Below are positions 39,776-48,429 of a stretch of DNA of 64,000 nt, one piece after another. Where the stretch lies: NCBI GenBank assembly GCA_020796225.1, contig CM036758.1, positions 63,569,774-63,633,773 on the forward strand. The letters run 5' to 3'. The notes below the pieces were generated by a model. That model was not told where the DNA came from, made no database searches, and was given only the letters and a program-made list of their open reading frames with translations. Position numbers and translations under genes: made by a program. Source of the DNA: Arion vulgaris (taxonomy: Eukaryota > Mollusca > Gastropoda > Stylommatophora > Arionidae). Every line of letters starts with the position of its first letter. Positions within the stretch are counted from its first letter, which is position 1.

Positions 39776-40005
39776 TAAGGGCCCGCCCCGGATGTGCCAT
39801 ACCAGGTGGACACCGTACAACGGAACGTGAAAACGTTTATAAACTATCAAGCCCCCATCAATCCTTTGATCGATGGCACTCCTAGTTTTGTACAAGGGTA
39901 GCCATGTGGCATTTAATGAAGGCTTCCGACCTTCAGCTTCGATCAAATGGGCACTAGTTCCGTAACACAAACTGATAACTTTGTGAACCCATATAATGTG
40001 CTATT
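39776..40005. other. Unassigned, incidental 157-residue minus ORF
   Basis: GCCCGCCCCGGATGTGCC, CAAGCCCCCATCAATCC and CTTCCGACCTTCAGCTTCG do not recur in the window. The long minus ORF (39497-39970) runs into the tRNA-like array and is not supported. Confidence 0.3.
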
Positions 40006-40069
40006 GTGACAGATATCATAACAGATATTGTGACAGATATCAAGCGATACAGATACTACACTTTGATCT

Positions 40070-40190
40070 TAGGACTTTTCGTTGTGAAGGTTGTGGCAAA
40101 ACTCTCAGCAGATGGCGTGTCATTTATACCAACAGGGACGGAACCATATAGGAAAACCCAGTACAGCGACGCTAATCCTATGCCTTTAGA
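40070..40190 (+). mobile_element. SINE-G partial copy
   Basis: AACTCTCAGCAGATGGCGTG, CATTTATACCAACAGGGACG and AACCATATAGGAAAACCCAG match the 3' half of SINE-G. Confidence 0.55.
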
Positions 40191-40561
40191 CTCATTAATA
40201 TGTATACAATTTATTGTCGCAAAACTGCAAACATGTCATGCATAAGGAAACGTCTACTCGTGACCTCATTCCCTCCCTTTGTTGCAACATTCACATTTTA
40301 GTAGAGTTGGACTCCTGAGTCCTGCTAGGCTCATAAATATATTTGGAGTCGCCTAGCTACGGTAAAATGATAGCAATATATTTCATGGCACAAGCTGCAT
40401 ATAATTATAGTGTACTATTTGTGAACCCCCCTTAAACAAAGTCTAGAGGTAGACTGTAGTGACAATTAATAACAAAGGCGGATATTAAATGAACAAAAAA
40501 TAAACAAAATTCGAATAGTGATAGTTTAACAGAAGGAGATAGAAGTCGATCAAGTCTACGT

Positions 40562-40806
40562 GTTATCAAGTATCTTCTTCTTACGCTCCATATTTACCAC
40601 TTATTAAACCACTCTTTGTGATTTGTATGTGATCTGAGCCTGAAAGCGCCTACAAGTACGCAATCACATCCGATTTCTGCGATGCTTTTCATTTACTAGG
40701 GTAGCTTCCTAGGCCCCTACCTCAATCATATCTTACGACATGCCTTGTAGGTTGCAAAATTACTATTCTTCGCTCCCCTTTTGAGCCCCGGGACTACACG
40801 GGCGAG
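40562..40806 (-). mobile_element. SINE-C copy
   Basis: CTTCTTCTTACGCTCC, ATTAAACCACTCTTTGTGAT, CTACAAGTACGCAATCACATC, the motif as ATCATATCTTACGACATGCC, and head CCCGGGACTACACGGGCGAG. A deletion removed part of the AAGAGCG region. Confidence 0.85.
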
Positions 40807-41029
40807 ACACATTAGCAAAGTACAATAAATTCTTAAGGAATGAATTAGTTTCACTAAATTTTCATCTTTTAATAAATAAAATACATCAATGGCATAAATA
40901 GAGAGACATACTTGCACTTCGGTGAGTAACTGTGCTTCAATCTCTGTCTTATACACGGAGATCTCAGCGGCAGCGTACGAACTCCGTAGCACCGGTGAAT
41001 GTCCTCGATGTAATTTAGAAGATGGTAAA

Positions 41030-41239
41030 TTTAAAATTGGCACAACTAGCCTGTGCCCCTGCGAAAAGGCGGACACGACAGCAGAGCACATACTGCAAGA
41101 TTGCCAATTAATAGCAGGCATAAGAAAAGAAACCTGGCCCGAAAACACAGGGCTTCGCGAGAAGCTGTACGGAGGGACGGAGTCCCTTAAAACCACATTA
41201 GTATTCATGATAAAATCTGGTTCATCGGTCTAGGCAGGG

Positions 41240-41279
<40 letters not shown>
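41030..41279 (+). pseudogene. LINE-1 3' end inserted in SINE-E, 13-bp TSD
   Basis: Encodes FKIGTTSLCPCEKADTTAEH, ILQDCQLIAGIRKETW and LYGGTESLKTTLVFMIKSGS, then a stop. The C-x-C...H...C knuckle is intact here. The 3' end is GGCAGGGATC followed by (GA)n at 41235-41279. A perfect TSD, AGAAGATGGTAAA, is at 41017-41029 and 41280-41292. The 5' truncation leaves only 204 coding bases, the same family as 34150-35115. Confidence 0.92.
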
Positions 41280-41286
<7 letters not shown>

Positions 41287-41349
41287 GGTAAAATATTTTG
41301 TAGGAATTTTTATTTTGTAAACTTTCTAATAAATTTTGCCCGGGTTTAT

Positions 41350-41606
41350 AAGACCCTGTGACGTCTGTGGCCTAGGGGTTAGTGACTCGGTCTATTAACC
41401 CCGACGTTTTGAGTTCGAATCATGCTGCGGGCAGTTTGCTTGCAAATTGTTTCCGTTGATTTTAACAAAAGGACGAGGGCGCCACCCGTTCAGAAAGCAA
41501 TGGCAAACTACTGAACGTATAAGTGGTGCCTAGAAATTCAACGACTCGTTTACTGTAGTTGATGGCTACGTCCTTTAGGATATGCCACGATTTTCATTTC
41601 ATTACA
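41350..41606 (+). mobile_element. SINE-F nested in SINE-E
   Basis: Head TCTGTGGCCTAGGGGTTAG (box A), TTTTGAGTTCGAATCATGC (box B), body GCCACCCGTTCAGAAAGC, AATGGCAAACTACTGAACG, ATGGCTACGTCCTTTAGG, end ATGCCACGATTTTCATTTC. Flanks TATAAG / TTACAAG suggest a short or decayed TSD. Confidence 0.8.
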
Positions 41607-41772
41607 AGCCTACTCTTCTCGATTTCCTACTGTAGAGGTTACTCTTACGTTCTCAGCGTGAACACTGGACCTAAGTTTCATCGTTCATCTCCGATAGGAC
41701 TAGGAACTCGATCTCACCTAGACTATAATCAGGGATCTCTGGAAAATTATTCCGATGTCTTCACGACGGAGC

Positions 41773-41910
41773 TTCTTCTTCTTCTTTGTGTTCGTTCTTT
41801 ACGACCAATTTTAATCACTATTTGTGATATGTTTGATCTTTGACAAGAACAAGTTGCACATTGGTTTGGTAGGCCCCTAAACACAGACTTCTATACGTTT
41901 AGGACACGTG
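41773..41910 (-). mobile_element. SINE-B, 5'-truncated, nested in SINE-E, 11-bp TSD
   Basis: Only the 3' 138 bp of SINE-B is present (CTTCTTCTTCTTTGTGTTCG to ACGTTTAGGACACGTG). A perfect TSD, CACGACGGAGC, is at 41762-41772 and 41911-41921. The break leaves out the head and central motif, as in an incomplete reverse-transcription product. Confidence 0.93.
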
Positions 41911-42075
41911 CACGACGGAGCGAACCGAGTACCTTTAGAATGAAAGGCGAGCACCTATCCTCTATACCACAAAGACCCTTTACACAGCATTACAAGGAAG
42001 AAAGAAAAGAAATAAGTTATCGTCAAAGTTAGACAGAGAGAGAGAGAGAGAGAGAGTTGCGGAGATCAGTGGTTG

Positions 42076-42338
42076 CTCCGCTCGAGTGGTTACCGGGGCC
42101 CAAATTTTGGGTGTAAAGAATAGAACCACTGTTACCTACCACGCATGTCGTAAGAGGCGACTAAGGAGGTTTGGCTGAAATCGGATGCACGTGTCCTAAA
42201 TGTGTAGAAATCTATGCGTTTAGGGGCCTACCAAACCAATGTGCAACGTATACACGTTCTTGGCAAAGATCAAACATATCAGAAAGAGTGATTAAAATTG
42301 GTCGTAAAGAACGAACGCGAAGAAGAAGAAGAAGAAAT
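42076..42338 (+). mobile_element. SINE-B copy
   Basis: Complete: TCGAGTGGTTACCGGGGCC, motif GTCGTAAGAGGCGACTAAGG, tail GCGAAGAAGAAGAAGAAG. Preceded by a (GA)n tract at 42038-42055. TSD unclear. Confidence 0.88.
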
Positions 42339-42429
42339 CAATAATTGTGCAAAAATATCGCGAAATCTGCGTGCACTTTTTTACCGTAATCAGACTGGCG
42401 ATCTACTTATTTTTTTATTGCTGCAATAT

Positions 42430-42515
42430 GAGAATCTCCCGTGTGTTGCTGGGGCACACAACTGAAACAAAGAATAGAAAGCAAGACTGCGACCTACAAG
42501 GCATGTCGTGAGAAC
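42430..42515 (+). mobile_element. SINE-C head only, broken in the central motif
   Basis: CCGTGTGTTGCTGGGGCAC, ACAAAGAATAGAAAGCAAG, GACCTACAAGGCATGTCGTG, after which AGAACCGATATAGATAGAG is unrelated. The break lies inside GTCGTAAGAGGCGAC. Confidence 0.75.
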
Positions 42516-42554
42516 CGATATAGATAGAGAGAGACAGGTTTAATACAGTATTAT

Positions 42555-42765
42555 GCCCGTCTGCCCAGCTTGTTAGTAGCGCGTTGGACTACGGGTGACT
42601 ATCCCTCTGTGTGTTCGGGTTCAATTCCGCGGGATGACAGAAAAAGCCACATATTCCCCAGATTTACGGTGCTCGTGGCACCGAACCGAAGGGTTACGAT
42701 GTCCATGGCACCGAGCCGAAGAGCTGAAAAGCTCAAGTGCTTCTGGATCGGAAAAATAAAATAAA
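42555..42765 (+). mobile_element. SINE-A copy with 13-bp TSD
   Basis: Complete element; box B GGGTTCAATTCCGCGGG. A perfect TSD, AATACAGTATTAT, is at 42542-42554 and 42766-42778. Confidence 0.93.
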
Positions 42766-42861
42766 AATACAGTATTATATAAGAAAGGAGAAAAAATGAT
42801 TAAATATATGAAAAATGTATTTGTCCTTGCTTATGTAAGTAATGGTGGCGTCTGTGCTCCA

Positions 42862-43290
42862 TTACTATTGTTAGAGTTAGTGACTCGGTCTATTAACCCC
42901 GACGTTCTCTCTCTCTCTCGCGAACGTTCTTCACGGCCAATTTTATCATTCTTATTGTGATGTATAATTGGCCCACTGACAAGAACAGGGTGATCTACGT
43001 CGGGTCGATTGTGCGCCCATGGTGACTAGGCCCGCCCGTCCGGTTTCAGCCAGCTTTTGATTTACTAGGTGAACTTTCCCTATCCCCGACGTTCTGAGTT
43101 CGAATCACGCTGCGGGTATTTTGGTTGCAAATTGTTTCGAGTGGATTTTTACAAAATACGATGGCACCACCCGTTCAGAAAGCAATGGAAAACTACTGAA
43201 CGTAATAATGCCTAGAAAATCACAAACAGCGTTAAAAAGCTGGGGTTGATTCGCGAAGTCCTGTAAAGGATATGCAATTAACTTTGTAAG
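42862..43290 (+). mobile_element. SINE-F copy split by a SINE-D-like element
   Basis: Head TAGTGACTCGGTCTATTAAC to CCGACGTT lies left. After the insertion it resumes CCCGACGTTCTGAGTTCG with box B, then GGCACCACCCGTTCAGAAAG, AACTACTGAACG and GTCCTGTAAAGGATATGC. The bases CCCCGACGTTCT are duplicated around the insert. Confidence 0.85.
42905..43085 (-). mobile_element. SINE-D-like element nested in SINE-F
   Basis: Starts as a reversed (GA)n tail (TCTCTCTCTCTCGCGAACG), then CGGCCAATTTTATCATTC and TATTGTGATGTATAATTGG. The body GTGCGCCCATGGTGACTAGG, CCGTCCGGTTTCAGCCAGC and TTTGATTTACTAGGTGAAC combines SINE-D- and SINE-C-like blocks. It looks like a further subfamily of the group. Confidence 0.75.
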
Positions 43291-43339
43291 TAATACTGTT
43301 ATATACGTGTTTTTGTCAATATCGCTCATTTACTTAGTG

Positions 43340-43600
43340 TGATCTCGCCGTGTGTTACCGAGGCTCTCAAAGGGAGTAAAGAATAGTAACACTGCGACCT
43401 ACAAGGCATGTCGTAAGAGGCGACTGAGGTAGAGGGCTTAGGGAAGCTAGCCTAGTAAATTAAAAGCGTCGCAGAAATCAGATGTGCTGACCTACGTGTA
43501 GGCGCATGATTGGCACAATGTTCAATCGCTCTTATGCTCAGATCACATACAAATCACTAAGAGTGGTTAACAAGTGGTCGATATTGAGCGTTCAATGAAG
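43340..43600 (+). mobile_element. SINE-C copy
   Basis: CTCGCCGTGTGTTACCGAGG, motif GTCGTAAGAGGCGACTGAGG, GCGTCGCAGAAATCAG, ACGTGTAGGCGCATG, GTTAACAAGTGGTCGATATTG and GAAGAAAC tail. Confidence 0.88.
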
Positions 43601-43649
43601 AAACATGTATATTTCCTTGCTTGTGTAACACTGTTATATACTTCTTCAA

Positions 43650-43849
43650 CCGTCTGCCCAGCGTGTTCGTAGCGCGTTGGACTACGGATGACTATCCCTC
43701 TGTGTGTGCGGGTTCAATTCCGCGGGATGGCAGAAAAAGCCACAGATTCCCCAGATTTACGGAGTTCGTGGCACCGAGCCGAAGGGTTACGATGTCCATG
43801 GCACTGAGCCGAAGAGCTGAAAAGCTCAAGTGCTTCTGGATCGGACAAA
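43650..43849 (+). mobile_element. SINE-A copy with ~12-bp TSD
   Basis: Complete element; box A TAGCGCGTTGG, box B GGGTTCAATTCCGCGGG. ATATACTTCTTC flanks both sides (about 43637 and 43852). Confidence 0.9.
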
Positions 43850-43867
43850 AAATATACTTCTTCTTCT

Positions 43868-44015
43868 TCTTAGTTCGCCTACTATGAGTTCAGGCGTAGC
43901 CACGGCGCCTGGTGTGACACTTCTGAATGATTTTTGCGTGAAAGCCTGCTTACCGTTTTATTGGTTTCCTCGTCATACAGGCGGGATGTCTCCAACTTCA
44001 GAGGTAACTGTTATA
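43868..44015 (-). repeat. Dispersed repeat H (reverse, partial)
   Basis: CTATGAGTTCAGGCGTAGC, TTTTTGCGTGAAAGCCTGC and CTCCAACTTCAGAGGTAAC are reverse complements of blocks at 11790-11880 and 51335-51465. Confidence 0.6.
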
Positions 44016-44116
44016 TAATGTTTTGTGGAATATCACCCGTTACCTTAGTTTTATCGCAGCAGTTTCATGGTTTTCTCCCAGATCTGATCCGGTCTGATCA
44101 CCCCCAGATCTTTATG

Positions 44117-44365
44117 TTTCTTCTTCTTTGCGTTCGTTCTTTACAACCAATTTTAATCACTCTTTGTGATATGTTTGATCTTTGCCAAGAACGTGTATAC
44201 GTTGCACATTGGTTTGTAGGCCCCTAAACGTATAGACTTCTACACGTTTAGGGCATGCATCCGATTTCATCCAAACCTCCTAAGTCGCATCTTACGACAA
44301 GCGTGGCAAGTAACAGTGGTTCTATTCTTTACACCCAAAATTTGGGCTCCGGTAACTACTCGGGT
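44117..44365 (-). mobile_element. SINE-B copy with ~9-bp TSD
   Basis: Tail TTCTTCTTCTTTGCGTTCG to head CGGTAACTACTCGGGT. The short string GATCTTTA flanks it near 44107 and 44366. Confidence 0.88.
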
Positions 44366-44369
44366 GATC

Positions 44370-44525
44370 TTTAGGTTCCATTACATCGCCTGTCGCGAGA
44401 GACCACTAAGGAAGAGAGGATTCGGTTTGAGACCGGTAGAAAACTAGCTACAAAATCCAACAAGCTATGAAATCTCATAAGTTGGTTGAGGGCCTATGAC
44501 CCAACTGGAGCTAAAAATGCACAAA

Positions 44526-44567
<42 letters not shown>

Positions 44568-44620
44568 GAAGGAATATGAGAACAGATGGCCCTAGATCGC
44601 AAAAAAATTGAAACTTGTTT
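44370..44620. other. Unassigned with (GA)n
   Basis: No family match; (GA)n microsatellite at 44530-44560. Confidence 0.4.
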
Positions 44621-44624
44621 GTTT

Positions 44625-44800
44625 CTTTATTGGTTATGTTCAAACTCCGATAAGACTAGGAGCTCGATCTCACCTACCTCGAGATCAGGGTTCCTCTGGG
44701 AAAAAAAATCTCGACCTCTCTAAATGGGAAATAAACCTAGTACCTATAAATCGAGAAGCGAGTACCTTACGCCTATACCACAGATATATGATGTTGAAAT
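44625..44800 (-). mobile_element. SINE-E, head half
   Basis: AACTCCGATAAGACTAGGAGC, CGATCTCACCTACCTCGAG and ATACCACAGATATATG match the head half of SINE-E; the (CAAT)n end is missing. Confidence 0.65.
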
Positions 44801-45530
44801 ACGTACAGTAAACTGGAGGGGTCACTGATCTCGAAGCACCCCCCAATCTTTATGTTAGAACCGAGGTAAAAATTTCAGGTATAAATGTGGCTCCTCCCTC
44901 GGGAAAAGAACCAATTGAAGGGATCACGCTGCGCTGGGTAACGAGGTCAAGTGGAATTTGGCACAGGTCTAGAAGTATTGAAAAAGAACGCTTCAAATAT
45001 AGTTTTCTATAGAAGAGAATTTTATTTAAATGTTGCTATCTTATAAATAGGCGTACACCTAAACTTTTCCAGGAGGGTGCAACATTAAAAAAATTTTTTT
45101 TAGTTATTAGCTTAATACGGGGAAATGGAGAAAACCAGATTCACATAGGACTGTGTTATTAAAGCATATTTTCCAGGGGTACTCCCCCTGCATTTAAAGC
45201 ATGTACGCCCATGATGATCTTATACAATCAGCGTGTAAGTTGAGGCATTTGTATGATCAGCGAGAGTGATTGGTAGTGTGTCGTGAGAAGGAGAGAGTGA
45301 AGCTAGCAGAGAGAGAAGTCTAGTCACGCGGAGTTGGAGATATATAGAAGAGAATATATAGGGGCAACTATAATGCGAGATAGTGAAACGAGAGAGCGAA
45401 TTGGGGCAATAAGAGAACTAAGTGACGCAACTAGACAGCACAAGAGTTAGAGCAACGAGTACAAGACGTAACAAAGAGGTGGGGAATGGAGAGAGCGAGG
45501 CTGACAAACGACAGTGGATGGTGGGGCCAG
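44801..45530. other. No recognised feature
   Basis: AT-rich then purine-rich sequence leading into the 21-bp array. No gene signal. Confidence 0.35.
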
Positions 45531-45532
45531 GT

Positions 45533-45935
45533 CGGTTAACCAGTGAGCCAGGCGGGGTAACCAGTGAGCCAGGTAGTGTAGCCAGTGAGGCAGGTAGGGT
45601 AACCAGTGAGCCAGGTAGTGTAGCCAGTGAGGCAGGTAGGGTAACCAGTGAGGCAGGTAGGGTAGCCAGTGAGCCAGGAAGTGCAACTAGTGAGCCGGAT
45701 TAGGCAACCATTAAGCCAGGTAGGGTAACCAGCAGTGGCGGCTCATCATTAGGGGCAGTGGGGCCAGGCCCCACCAAACATAATATGTAACGTGCATTTA
45801 TTATTTTATAAATTAAAATATAACCTAACCCAAAAGCATGATTTTTCGAAAATGTGTGTCTGGCCCAACCAACAAAAATTCTCACGAGCCGCTACTGGTA
45901 ACCAGTGAGCCAGGTAGGATAACCAGAGAGCAAGA
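45533..45935. repeat. 21-bp minisatellite interrupted by a hAT MITE
   Basis: Units of GCCAGGTAGGGTAACCAGTG (21 bp with its last base) repeat about nine times before the MITE at 45733 and resume for one to two units after it. The period creates a seven-residue protein repeat (TSEPGSV / ASEAGRV) in a 93-residue ORF, which is not a gene. Confidence 0.92.
45733..45897. mobile_element. hAT-type MITE in a minisatellite, 8-bp TSD
   Basis: 165 bp, ends CAGTGGCGGCTCATCATTA and CTCACGAGCCGCTACTG. TSD GTAACCAG is at 45725-45732 and 45898-45905. The surrounding array supplies an empty site: deleting the element and one TSD restores the normal 21-bp unit. This excludes the duplicate being merely a tandem-repeat coincidence. 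Confidence 0.96.
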
Positions 45936-46059
45936 TGGGGCAAGTTTATAATTATAACGTATTGAAAAGTTAATTCTTACTTTTCTTGTATATATTGCCA
46001 ACATACCATAATATAACCGAAAAGGCAATCGTTTTTAGATAGAAATCTGCGTGCTTTAA

Positions 46060-46201
46060 TCTTTTCACTCCCTACATTTAAAAAAAATAATCTCTGGACG
46101 GATATGCATTGCAATGTATACTGCATTAGCTAGTTTACTGGCTCTGCGTCATCTAAAAAAAATACCGCTAGCCTTTATATTGGCACAATGGAGTGAATGG
46201 G
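46060..46201. mobile_element. piggyBac-type MITE, family 2
   Basis: 142 bp between TTAA at 46056-46059 and 46202-46205. Ends TCTTTTCACTCCCTAC and AATGGAGTGAATGG are inverted. Internal CTGGCTCTGCGTCATCTA recurs at 53455-53475. Confidence 0.72.
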
Positions 46202-46323
46202 TTAATTCCCAATGAAGCAAACTGAAAATAACGTAATATGGTGACGTGACAGCTGTTACTTTGTTTCTCTATCAGTCTTCAGATCACAGAACCAATAACT
46301 TTAATAAACTTTATGATTCGGAT

Positions 46324-46880
46324 CAGTGGCGGCTCGTCACTAAGGGCCAGTTGGGCCGGACCCCAAAAAATAATGTGTAACGTGTATTTAATAGTTAATA
46401 AATTAAACATGTGAAATGCGTTGCCTGCGAAAAGTTACCAACAATACAAGAAAAGACAGAATCACCAACATCAGCGTAAGAAAGAAAGTTGGCACAAAAC
46501 CGTGCTTAAATTACATAGATAAACAAAGAATGAAGTGGTTTGGCCACTTAATAAGAATGCATACAAACTCCACAGTATACAGAGTCTTCTACAACAGAAC
46601 ATCGCGAAAGAAGGCAAGAGGAAGACCACGGAAAAGATGGTTAGATGGCGTAGCAGAATCCTGTGAAAGAGCAAAGATAACAATCACACAAGCCACCAGA
46701 ACAGCGCAAGACAAAAACAGAAAACCACGGCACTGGGCAACAACCCGGTAGCAGTGTGATGACAAAAGAAGAAGAAGAAGAAGAAGAAATTAAAATATAA
46801 CCTAAACTAACCCAAAGCCATGATTTTCCCGAAAATTTGTGTCTGGCCCCACCAACAAAAACGATCACGAGCCGCCACTG
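46324..46880. mobile_element. hAT-type MITE split by a LINE-3 fragment
   Basis: Host segments 46324-46407 and 46795-46880 join to about 170 bp, with ends CAGTGGCGGCTCGTCACTAA and ATCACGAGCCGCCACTG. Flanks ATTCGGAT / ATTTACAT match at only five of eight positions, so the TSD is decayed or absent. Confidence 0.88.
46408..46786 (+). pseudogene. LINE-3 3' fragment in a hAT MITE, 8-bp TSD
   Basis: Encodes MRCLRKVTNNTRKDR, QRMKWFGHLIRMHTNSTVY, KKARGRPRKRWLDG in one frame of 111 residues, the same family as 23950-24505. The 3' tail is AAAAGAAGAAGAAGAAG. The TSD AAATTAAA is at 46400-46407 and 46787-46794. The copy is 5'-truncated and lacks the RT. Confidence 0.88.
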
Positions 46881-47279
46881 ATTTACATCATCCATAGAGC
46901 CTCTAGTTTGGAATGGGCGCTGTATTCTCCCTCCCTGTCGTTCTTGTATAGTCGACACGCATGATGGATGTGTTCTGTCAGCTCTAGGATTTAGTTTACA
47001 AGTCTGTCTCAGCTATTTAAAGCTTCATAGACACGTGACTTCGTCACAACGTCGTGTTATGTTCGAAATTGTAAGATTAAGTTGTTTGCGCGACATTTGA
47101 GGGTTGAGGTTTTTGGGGGCCGGTATCTGATTGCATTGTTTCAACTGTTTCTTAAATTCAGAATTTTACAGAATTTTGCGCTCATATCTTTCTCTCGCGA
47201 TCACCGTCCAGACCGATGTACTCGATTTTCCCATAAATTCTATTCATGTGGAAATCTGATTCATGCAGCCTTAGCATTG

Positions 47280-47405
47280 GTGTGGTTTAAGTCACATCTT
47301 CAGCGCCATTTGGAGCTCTGGTGCTTATCCTTCGACGATGTGTTGGTTTCAGCCAGCGTTTACTCGGTTCGCTCTCCATTCTGTAGCCATCTAGTGTTTT
47401 TACGG
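47280..47405 (-). mobile_element. SINE-D 3' part, fused to a SINE-B head
   Basis: CAGCGCCATTTGGAGCTCTG, TATCCTTCGACGATGTG and CGGTTCGCTCTCCATTC in reverse. It passes through CTAGTGTTTTTACGGTGTG into a SINE-B head at about 47425. Confidence 0.7.
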
Positions 47406-47424
47406 TGTGGGAAGCGAACCCTAT

Positions 47425-47520
47425 GACCAATCTCCATAGTCGCCTCTTATGACATACATGGCAGGTAACAGTGGCTCTATTCTTTACACCCCAATTTGGG
47501 CTCCGGTAACCACTCGGGCG
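47425..47520 (-). mobile_element. SINE-B head only, ends just past the central motif
   Basis: TAGTCGCCTCTTATGACATAC, GGCTCTATTCTTTACACCCC and CCGGTAACCACTCGGGC; the SINE-B 3' body is absent. Confidence 0.8.
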
Positions 47521-47566
47521 GTACATGATATGAGATGTCATTTGAATAGATTAGTCTACAATGTGT

Positions 47567-47722
47567 TTGAATGATTGATTGATTGAATGATTGATTGATT
47601 GATAAGACCATCATCATTGCATTTTCATGAGTAACCATATATACTCCGATCTCTTTCCTGTACAGGAAGATCCCAGCGGCAGTGCACATACTCCTAGGCA
47701 CCGGCGAGGGTCCCCAAAATAT
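47567..47722 (-). mobile_element. SINE-E 3' half
   Basis: (ATTG)n with GATTGATTGAATGATTGATT, then CATCATCATTGCATTTTC, CTCCGATCTCTTTCCTG and GGCACCGGCGAGGGTCCCC. Confidence 0.8.
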
Positions 47723-47757
47723 ACAACTACCATCTTCACTACGTGAAAATAGAACCT

Positions 47758-47966
47758 GTCCAACCTGCTGCCTTGCAGGCCGGCTGGTGACAGTCAAAGG
47801 CTAATGGAGAGCGAACCCAGTAAACTCTGGTTGAAATCGGACACGTCGCCGAAGGACAAGCACAAGAGCTCCAAATGGTACTGAAGATGTGAAGTAAAAA
47901 ACGATCTTGGCAAAGGTTGTTTATATATCACAATAAGAATGATAAAAATGGCCATAAGGAACAAAC

Positions 47967-48008
<42 letters not shown>

Positions 48009-48030
48009 GAGAGAGAGAGAGAGAGAAACC
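47758..48030 (+). mobile_element. SINE-D copy with long (GA)n tail
   Basis: CTGCTGCCTTGCAGGCC, CAGTCAAAGGCTAATGG, GAAATCGGACACGTCGCCG, TATATCACAATAAGAATG, GAACAAACGCGAGAGAG. The (GA)n runs from about 47965 to 48027, matching the tail type of LINE-1 at 41235-41279. Confidence 0.85.
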
Positions 48031-48425
48031 TGTCCCGTAGCTGAAATGCGAATTTCCTGACGTCAGTGCCTCATTTTTAGCTTAGATCACAATAATCCTG
48101 AACGGATTTGGGTATAATCAAAGGGGAAGAACTGTACGAATAGAGTTACACACGAATTGAAAGAAATGATCAGTTACTGAAATATCATATACGTGTTCAC
48201 CTCCCCTTGATTATATCTCAAAAATAATAATGAAGGCACACTACATTAAAAAAATTCGTTCAGTATGTAAGAAATATAAACTTATTGTATGAGATATACA
48301 CAAGTATAACAAGCGGATATTATTGAGGTAAGGATATAAGAAAATTAGTCAAACCCACAAAAACGCCATCATCAGCGTACAACAAAGGCAACAAAGTAGT
48401 AACTTATCTACAAATTAAAGGATTT
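48031..48425. other. No recognised feature
   Basis: AT-rich, no repeat match. Confidence 0.35.
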
Positions 48426-48429
48426 AGCA

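Larger units (their letters stand above)
40885..41985 (-). mobile_element. SINE-E copy carrying three nested insertions
   Basis: Host segments in order: 40885-41029 (CTTATACACGGAGATCTCAG, CGTAGCACCGGTGAATGTCC), 41280-41345 (AGATGGTAAAATATTTTGTAGG), 41607-41772 (TTACTCTTACGTTCTCAGC, CTCGATCTCACC) and 41911-41985 (GAACCGAGTACC, ATACCACAAAGACCC). Read on the minus strand, the head has TGTGGTATAGAGGATAGG and ACTCGGTTCGCTCC. The gaps are a LINE end, a SINE-F and a SINE-B. Confidence 0.82.

Noticed and set aside
39497..39970. 157-residue minus ORF
   Set aside because: It overlaps the tRNA-like tandem units and has no motif or splice support.
45422..45703. 93-residue ORF with TSEPGSV/ASEAGRV repeats
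   Set aside because: 21-bp minisatellite translation, interrupted by a MITE.
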